64,000 nt of DNA from Eucommia ulmoides (taxonomy: Eukaryota; Streptophyta; Magnoliopsida; Garryales; Eucommiaceae). Made by a program: the position numbers and the translations under genes. The notes beneath the pieces are model-generated. The model searched no databases. It had not been told where the DNA came from and was given only the letters and a program-made list of their open reading frames with translations. The stretch spans positions 36,928,501-36,992,500 of the forward strand of contig CM028328.1 in NCBI GenBank assembly GCA_016647705.1, read 5' to 3'. Numbering within the stretch: the first letter of the stretch is position 1; each line of letters begins with the position of its first letter. Shown here piece by piece: positions 56,941-64,000 of this stretch.

Positions 56941-59039
56941 ATCGACAAGTCATTCAGGAAATGTATTCAACTTGATACCTTGACTTCTATCCAAACTCTA
57001 AGCTATCCTAGTAAAATTGAGGCCTGTTGTTCCCACTCCTGAGATTAGTTAGCCTTATAATCTCAAGGGGATTTGTTTGTAATGACTTTAAAATTTTGAT
57101 AACATGCAGATTTTTTTGACTCAAATATTCTCAAATAGTTATTTTCTTAATTTTCAAGTAATCAAATTGTATGTTCAAGACCAAGTGTACTAAGAATAAT
57201 CTGAATTGTGATAATTTAACTTCAAGACTAAACTAGAACATAATCCAAAGAACAGAAATAGAAATGACCTATATTTCCCAAACCACAGTGAGATATTGAC
57301 AAAAATCAGAGAAAGTTAGAAAGAAAACTTAAGAGCCCTGAGGTAGAATTGTTACATATGTTCCAACCCGGGGGGTTTTGAATAAACCAAGAGGAATTTA
57401 AGCCAACATACCTAGCAAGAAGACTTTGGTTGACATCATTCTTAAGTAACCCCTAGAATAGGAAAGTAATCTCAGAACCTAGCCTCACCCTAAGAAACTT
57501 CTTAAGAGGGGGACAAGTAACCACAAACTCTTCTCAAGGACAAGTTAGGTTTCCAAGGTTGTGCTCTCGAAAATTGGAAGGTTTGATCAAAGAATGTGCT
57601 TAGAAATTTGAAAGACCTAGCTTTACCTAAAGTTCCCAAAAATGATTAAGGTTGGTAACTAGAAGAATCTTTCAGAAAAGGATCAAGTTGGAAGAAGGCA
57701 ATAAGACTTTACCCAAATAGTAGCTGATAATGGAGAGTAGCCGAGATTGGGGCAAACACAACAAAGACCTTGAGACTTACTCAAATTACCCTAATTTTCT
57801 AAAAATATAAAATCCTGAAAGTAAGTATTAAGAGAAATAATAAAGATCGGTCTTAGAAAGTTGTCTTAGAAAGTTTCTAAACATTGAGTGGTCACACGAA
57901 AGCCATTAGGTGAATCACCCTCTTTATATGATCCGAGTATTAAGTCTTAGGGGTATCTCAACACATAGTGACTTGGGCCAAGTAGATCAAGATCACTACT
58001 CAAAGCTCGCTACATGGATTATATAGAAAGTATGACGCCTTACTTGCTAGAGTGAAAGAAAATAGAATGAAAGTAATTCTCTTAATACTACCAGGATAGA
58101 AAGTAATTCTCTTAATACAACCAGGATAGAATAACATTTGTTAGTCGTCATTAACTAACACTCTCCATAACTTCTATTCTTCCTCCTCTGAGTTATCTCA
58201 GGAAGGTTTATTCCGTTTGCCTTCAGTCCAAGATAGAAGAAATGAAGTAGAGCCATTGATGAAGCCTCGGGTCGCACACAGGGTCATAGGTAATTTCGAT
58301 AACGATCTCAGGAGAGTTTAAATATCGAAACATTACAAGTTTTTAGATAGTCAAATATATGGATAAAAACTGTGGAAAATAAACTAGGATACAATTGAAG
58401 TCATATCACAATTCTGATAAGGCTAATACATAAAGTTTTGATAGGCTAAAGATGCTAGTTTATTTTGAATTAACTTATTTGAATATATTCGAGCCATAAA
58501 CAACTTTGCATAGATTCAAAAGAAATACAACACATATAGGGGAACAAACACCTCAAGTACTAGGAACCAAGTTTGGAATTTAGAGGAAGGGAAATGACCT
58601 AGTTGACTCTGTAGCAATACAGACGTCAGGCAGACCATCTAACTAAAAAGATATCGTGACCCCTATAGAGCAAAACAATAGACTCCTAGTAGAGTAGCCT
58701 TTTTACCAAGTAAGATCGTCTGAAGAATTTCAATACTTATTAAACGTGCTAACAGCTAGGCCTTCAGTTTGCTAAAAGTAAAAAAAGTACTTTTCATCCC
58801 GTCATCCCAATCAGTAACTACAAATAGATTGGTAGATAGGTTTGAACATTGGCAAGTAACCATGTGGCCAAGATCTAGGAGCAAAACTTTCTCAAAAAAA
58901 GACAACACCTTTCAATTTCATTTCTAAAAAATATATAATAACAACAATAAGTTCTCGCGACATTATTGAGATTAGTCTTATAGGTTTAGTACATCAGGAA
59001 AATCGAATAGGTCTGTATAACACAGATAAAGTCATCGTG
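56941..59039. other. Non-coding interior of the Tat/Ogre-type element
   Basis: I see no domain on either strand. A 29-bp direct repeat (GAAAGTAATTCTCTTAATAC...) occurs twice at about 58068-58130. This is where polymerase genes would be expected in an autonomous element, so they are deleted or decayed beyond recognition. Confidence 0.55.
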
Positions 59040-59079
59040 CCTTGAACTATGTATCAACCTGATTCCCGACAATGTCCGG

Positions 59080-59765
59080 GATATGTAGGAAACCCTTGTG
59101 GGTTCGGTTAACAACTTAAGCGCATGAATTACATGTCAGCCTAAGCCCGGGATATATAGGAAACCCTCGCTGGTTTGGTTGACAAACTTAAATTTAGCCA
59201 AGTGCGATGAACTACTTGCCGACCTAATTCTTAGTTATTTGAGATACATATGCAACCCATATAAGGGTTCGGTTTATCCCTTTAAAATAAAAACCATTCA
59301 TGCATATTAAACTAGTTATCAACCAGATTCCCTGTGAAAATAGGGATACCTAGGAAACCTTTATAGGGTTCAGTTGACAAATAAGAATACCCAGTAGCAT
59401 TTAGACCAGGTCCTTGGTAGATCACCAAGGAATGTAAGATACCCAAGTGGGTTTGGTCGAAATAAAAAAGGAGAAAGAGGGTATCATCTTTATGAAATTC
59501 TCTCAGCCATACATCAAGGCGCATCTCTAGGAATGGTCCTTTGACTTTCCTAAGAAAATTCATACGCATTCTCCTTGTTTACCAAATAATAGAGAATGCT
59601 TAACTAGGAACTAAGCGTCAACCTAACTCTCGACGAAGCCTGGGATAGGTATGAAACCCTTATGGGTTTGGTTTACAAACTAATAGGCGTCGAACTACTA
59701 TTCCAACCTGATTCTTGGTAGATTACCAAGATATATAGGAAACCTTCTTCGGTTACCAATAAAAA
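59080..59765 (+). repeat. Degenerate array of AAACCC...GGGTTCGGT units
   Basis: Seven diverged copies of TATGTAGGAAACCC-N5-GGGTTCGGT lie at spacings of about 60-200 bp (59089, 59151, 59240, 59340, 59425, 59640, 59725). The AACCC/GGGTT halves form a small dyad. More copies are at 54160, 54240, 60615, 60735, 61325, 61510 and 61945. Confidence 0.75.
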
Positions 59766-59768
59766 AAT

Positions 59769-60611
59769 CCCCCAAATATCTCCCTTGGAATCTAAAAAAT
59801 GAATAGTTTTTGACCAAGAGACCAAGTCACTTGAAACCTCAACCGACATAGTCGGTTGACCGATCCCCACTATTCAGTTGACTGGCCAGTCTAGAGCCAA
59901 AACATAGCTTGACCTCATATGCCAGTCGGTTGACTGACTACCTCTAATCAGTTGATTGATTGGTTTAGGTTGCTCCAATTTTTCTTCAAAAAACCTACTG
60001 ACTCAAATAGTTAAACGATTGCCTCCAATCAGTTGACCGACTGGTTTAGGTTGTTCACTCCCTTCGCCAATTTAGCCACTATTTTAAATGGTTGACCGAC
60101 CTCTTTAATTAAGTTTCCTGACTGGATCAGTAACACCTTATTTTTGCTCTAAAATTCACTGTTTGATTCGGTTGACCAATTATTTTTCTCGGTTGATCGA
60201 TTTGACCAGATTACTTCACCATTTATACTTTAAAACATATTTTCTACTTAGGTCAATTATCAAATACATTTCACATAAGAAGCACATTTCAATATCTTAA
60301 ATTAAGATCTTAAACTCTATCATTTCATATTAAGACACACATAAAAATAACTCATTTAAAGTGTCGTGTGTGATCCTAATTTGGGTTGCATTAAGGGTAT
60401 ATAATTAGAGAGTTGTTTTCCCGAATTTTCTTCAAGATCTTCAAAACTCTTCATATCTTCATTGCGTCTTTCTTGCACCTTTTATGTTTTCTTTAGGATG
60501 TTTTCGTCTTAATCAATTGTATGGAATTTTTTTTCTGAAACACTCAATAAAATCATTAGTTCCATCAAAAATATCAATACTTAATTGTTCATCAAAACCT
60601 AAGGTTCAACA
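59769..60611 (-). repeat. Inverted fragment of the SIRE-like LTR (first 840 bp)
   Basis: On the minus strand it starts TGTTGAACCTTAGGTTTTGA at 60611, is collinear with the start of LTR 2 at 47695, and stops abruptly near 59769. It contains many of the family's TCGGTTGACCGA palindromes. The rest of the LTR is missing and no target duplication is seen, so the fragment probably reached its site by truncation or rearrangement. Confidence 0.85.
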
Positions 60612-61530
60612 GATAGCCCAGGTGGGTTTTGGTCATTCGATGATCACTATCCATAATAGTGATACCAATATACATAAACAACCCAATGGGGTTTCTAGAC
60701 TAAAACAAACACTACAAATCGCACGCTCAATTTAAGATATAGAGGCAACCCATGTGGGATCCACCACATTATTTGAACGCTTAGAAGGTAGTCCCGTGCC
60801 CCAGTTTGAGTTGGGGATTATTATATCCAATTTCTTAATTTAGAATATGTGATGGGACTCACCCTAGCTAGGGCTGGGGCACATTATATATGGTTTATCT
60901 GTTGAGATTCTGTGATAAGAATCACCCTAACTAGAGCTAGGGCATATTTTATCAGATCTTCTCCATAAAGAGTTTCTTGATATAAGACTCGTACCAATCA
61001 CCAACTGAAAACTATAATCCCAGTCATAAACAAGCATCACAAAGCCCAAGTCTATGACTGGGGCACATTTTATCCGAGGTCAAACTTCCCCTAAGAAGTT
61101 TTCTAGTCCTCTTCAGGCAGTCCCAGTGGGATATGGCCAAGAAACTCCACTAGTTGTTGAGTTTCCCCAAGGGTCTTCGCTCGTGTGAATTTTCTCAGTA
61201 ATTTTCAATCTTGTATTGATGTAACAACCCATGAATCAGTTTCTCTAACCAAGAACCTATTCCCCCCAAAACTGATATACTTCACAAGTCCGAACTGAAT
61301 TTGACCTGATTCTCAATTAATTCTAAGATATGTAGGAACCCTGATTGGGTTCAGTCAAGCTAGCTCACGGAGATAAATGTCGACCATAGTCTCAGACTGA
61401 TTAGACACCCCAAAATTATTTTTTCTAAACCAAAACCATTCCACCCAATCTTGTTTTTACTTTACATTCTTAAAACTACATGTGACTTGATTCTAATTAA
61501 TTTGAGATATGTAGGAAAACCCTTTGAGTA
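60612..61530 (+). repeat. Mixed degenerate repeats in the 3' region
   Basis: Three copies of a unit with ACTCACCCTAGCTAGGGCTG (including the 12-bp palindrome CCCTAGCTAGGG) and GGGGCACATTTTAT lie at 60850-61080. Further copies of the GTAGGAAACCC/GGGTT motif are interspersed. No coding content. Confidence 0.6.
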
Positions 61531-61838
61531 CGGTTACAACTAGGAGACGATTGACCGAGTGTCATCCTCCTTATTACCAGGAGACGATTTACAAAGTGTC
61601 ATCCTTTCCCATAACCAGGAGACGATTGACAGAGTGTCATTCTCCTCACAACTAGGAGCCGATTGACAGAGTGTCATCCTCCTCACTCCTAGGAGATGAT
61701 TGACTGAGTGTCATCCTCCTCACTACCAGGAGACAATTGACAAAATGTCATCCTCCCTCATAACCAAGAGATGATTTATAGAGTGTCATCCTCCTCACAA
61801 CTAGGAGCCGATTGATCGAGTGTCATCCTTCCCACGTC
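61531..61838 (+). repeat. 37-bp minisatellite, 8 units
   Basis: The unit GGAGACGATTGACAGAGTGT followed by CATCCTCCTCACAACTA recurs eight times with substitutions. Isolated relatives of its GAGTGTCATCCTC core are at 61990, 62080, 63078 and 63306. Confidence 0.92.
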
Positions 61839-62139
61839 TTATAAGATAGACCATTTGTCATATTTTAGAAATATAGTAGTGTAGTATAGTATAGATTTAC
61901 TTTACATATTAGAACTACACGTGACCCAATTCTTATTAATTTGAGATATGTAGGAAAACCCTTTTGGTATGGTCACAACTAGGAATCAATGACTGAGTGT
62001 TATCTTCTCAGTATTATATAAAATTAACTGCTTGTCATTATTTAGGAATATATAATCATTGGGAGGGCTTGAATAGAGTGTCATCCTCACCAAGAACCTT
62101 TTCCACCAAATTCTGCTCTACATAAAATCAAATCCATCA

Positions 62140-62895
62140 ATTGGTTAAAGCAAACAAATCCATACCTTTCTCGTAGGGGTCGGTAAAGTAACATCCTCTC
62201 CTACCTTAGTTTTTTAGAGAAGTAACAAATCCATACATTCCTTACATGGGTCGGTGAAGTAATATCCTTTCCTACCCTAGTCGGTTAGAGAAGTAACAAA
62301 TCCATACCTTCCTCACAAGGGTGGGTGAAGTAATATCCTATTCTACCTTAGTTGGTCAAAGAAGTAACAAATCCATACCTTCCTCATAGGGGTCAGTAAA
62401 GTAATATCCTTTCCTACCTTAGTTTGTTGCAAAAAGTAACAAATCCATACCTTCCTCATACGGGGCGGCGAAGTAATATCTTTTCCTACCTTAGTTGGTC
62501 AGAGAAGTAACAAATCTATACCTTCTTTATAGGGGCCGGTGAAATAACATCCTAACTTACCTTAATTGGTCAGAGAAGTAGACAAATTCATACCTTTATC
62601 ACAGGGGTCGATAAAGTAATATCTTTTCTGACCCTAGTTGGTCAGAGAAGTAACAAATCCATACCTTCCTCACAAGGGTCGGTGAAGTAATATCCTTTCT
62701 TACCTTAGTTGATCGAAGAAGTAACAAATGCAAACCTTTCTTATAGGGATCGGTGAAGTAATATCCTTTCCTACCTCAGTTGGTCGAAAAAAAATAACAA
62801 ATCCATACCTTTCTCATAGGGTTTGGTGAAGTAATATCATTTTTTACCTTAGTTGGTCAGATAAGTAACAATCCATACTTGCCTCATAGGGGTCG
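62140..62895 (+). repeat. About 70-bp minisatellite, 10-11 units
   Basis: The unit contains AAGTAACAAATCCATACCTT, CAT(A/C)GGGGTCGGTGAAGTAA and TATCCTTTCCTACCTTAGTT. It repeats in tandem with substitutions and small indels. Non-coding. Confidence 0.93.
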
Positions 62896-63036
62896 GTGAC
62901 GTATAAAGCATCCTAGTCAAAGAGAATCAACATATCTATCTTACACAGGTCAATGAAGTACATCCTATCTAGCCATAGTTGGGTGGAGAATTAGATTCAT
63001 TCTCACCTCGCACAGGTTGGTGAAATACATATAATC

Positions 63037-63063
63037 GGGGGGGGGGGGGGGAGGGGGGGGGAG
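63037..63063 (+). repeat. G-rich homopolymer-like tract
   Basis: 27 bases, all G except two A. It is a possible G-quadruplex former and a possible sequencing artefact zone. Confidence 0.9.
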
Positions 63064-63146
63064 GTCCGTTGTACTGGAGTGTCATCCTCACCGAGACCTT
63101 AGGGCCTGGTGATGTGACATTGTCCTAGGGTACAGTAAGGTAATCC

Positions 63147-63270
63147 AACCAGTAGTGCAATAGCAACTAGTAGTGTAATAGCAACCAGTAGTATAATAGC
63201 AACCAATATTATAATAGCAACCAATATTGTAATAGCAACCAATACTATAATAGAAACCAATAGTGTAATA
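63147..63270 (+). repeat. 18-bp minisatellite, about 7 units
   Basis: The unit AACCAGTAGTGTAATAGC recurs, with AACCAATATTGTAATAGC variants. An open frame read from the minus strand with GCYY-type repeats is a by-product. Confidence 0.92.
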
Positions 63271-63334
63271 CGACAGTAGCATAGTTAACTGGATGGCTCA
63301 TATAGAGTATCATCCTCATCATGCCCTATAGGAT

Positions 63335-64000
63335 TGATAGGTATAATTTATCTATTTATTCCCAAGTCGATTTTGGTAGTTTTCGAGTATTTGTATAGCA
63401 TTTTATTATATTTTAATACATTTTTATTTGTTTTGTCTTAAATTAGGTATTTGGGGTGAAAATGGACTAAAACGGTCGTTAAACGATCAAAGCAGTGGAA
63501 GAACGGTGGAGAAAAATGACAAAAATGACATATTCAAAGCCTGCATCTACTGCTGCAGCGGTGAAAATATAGAGAGTTTGTTGAAGCTCCACCACTGCAG
63601 TTGTCAAAATGCAGAGAGTCCCACAACTGCAGCGGTTATGCTGCAGATATTTTAGGATATTTTAGATATTTGAAATATTTTGAATCCTATAAATATTGTC
63701 ACTCTTCTCCCCAAATGAAAGGTAGTCATTTTTGGGAGTCTTCAGAGTACCAAGGCCATTTGATCAATAGAAGATCACAACGCGAAGAAGAAGAAAGCAT
63801 TCTCGGAGCGGTTTTAGCGGCGGATCTTCGGATAACGGCAAGTTTCCTCATTTCTCTATTTCTCTCTTAGATTTGGTTGGACGTTTGTATATGTTTAGCT
63901 CATTTCTAGTTGTATATGGGGATACAACCATGTGTAGTTAAACATATATTGTCTAGGGCTTGATGTACTTCACGAAAACGATGTTTGAATAAATTGATAT
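63335..64000 (+). repeat. Start of an Athila-like LTR (runs off the window)
   Basis: It begins TGATAGGTATAATTTATCTA and follows the same plan as the 29683 LTR: a GTTTTGTxTTAAA block, AAACGGT, GTGAAAATGG and a palindrome cluster (63540-63650, CTGCAG core). A TATA-like CCTATAAATATTG comes next, near 63689. Open frames inside (63428-63870) show no domain. Family-level similarity only. Confidence 0.65.

Noticed and set aside
61531..62895. Regular repeats that might suggest a CRISPR array
   Set aside because: Units are contiguous tandem repeats with gradual divergence and no unique spacers, in a plant retroelement.
63088..63282. Tyr/Cys-repeat frame on the minus strand
   Set aside because: Translation of the 18-bp minisatellite.

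Overview
This is a stretch of plant nuclear DNA, most likely from a eudicot. The evidence is AT-rich sequence, spliced genes, Ty3/gypsy and Ty1/copia elements of plant lineages (chromovirus, Athila/Tat, SIRE-like), a plant-type LINE, a hAT-like gene, and a chloroplast-lumen immunophilin gene. Nearly all of the window is retrotransposon sequence, much of it nested. I could not assign a species.

Left part (1-16.4 kb): a copia-type LTR end is followed by a hAT-like gene (BED zinc finger plus DUF659) on the + strand. That gene is split by a decayed chromovirus (1384-6855, minus strand, with both LTRs, PBS, PPT, gag, protease, RT, RNase H and integrase remnants). Next comes the only convincing host gene: eight consecutive minus-strand exons (16128 down to 8094) of an FKBP19-like thylakoid-lumen peptidyl-prolyl isomerase. 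All introns have GT/AG borders and the frame is open throughout. Its intron 1 holds a decayed gypsy gag element, intron 3 holds a LINE 3' end, and a tandem duplication starts at the splice donor of exon 8. The last exon or exons are not in the window.

Middle part (16.4-50 kb): a MITE-like inverted repeat is followed by a Tat/Athila-type element (LTR 17002-17617, gag from 17703). A 3.16-kb solo LTR with a perfect CAACC target duplication splits that gag. A Tekay-type non-autonomous element (23897-29188, TSD TGGAA) follows. A minus-oriented Tat-type LTR, now scattered over 29436-50130, received two large non-autonomous elements: an Athila-like one (29683-36894, TSD GTTTC) and a SIRE-like copia one (39276-49981, TSD GGAGG/AGAGG). 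The left LTR of the second carries a further solo LTR (40414-42981). Both large elements carry an ORF of the 'putative plant transposon protein' type, and both have clusters of family-specific short palindromes in their LTRs and again just upstream of that ORF. I consider this parallel the most interesting signal here.

Right part (50-64 kb): a diverged SIRE-like LTR, then a Tat/Ogre-type LTR (51744 to about 54924) with a gag-only internal region. After it lies a long non-coding 3' region built from several unrelated degenerate tandem arrays (59.0-63.3 kb) and interrupted by an inverted SIRE-like LTR fragment. The window ends in the start of another Athila-like LTR (63335 onward). I saw no tRNA, rRNA or CRISPR.
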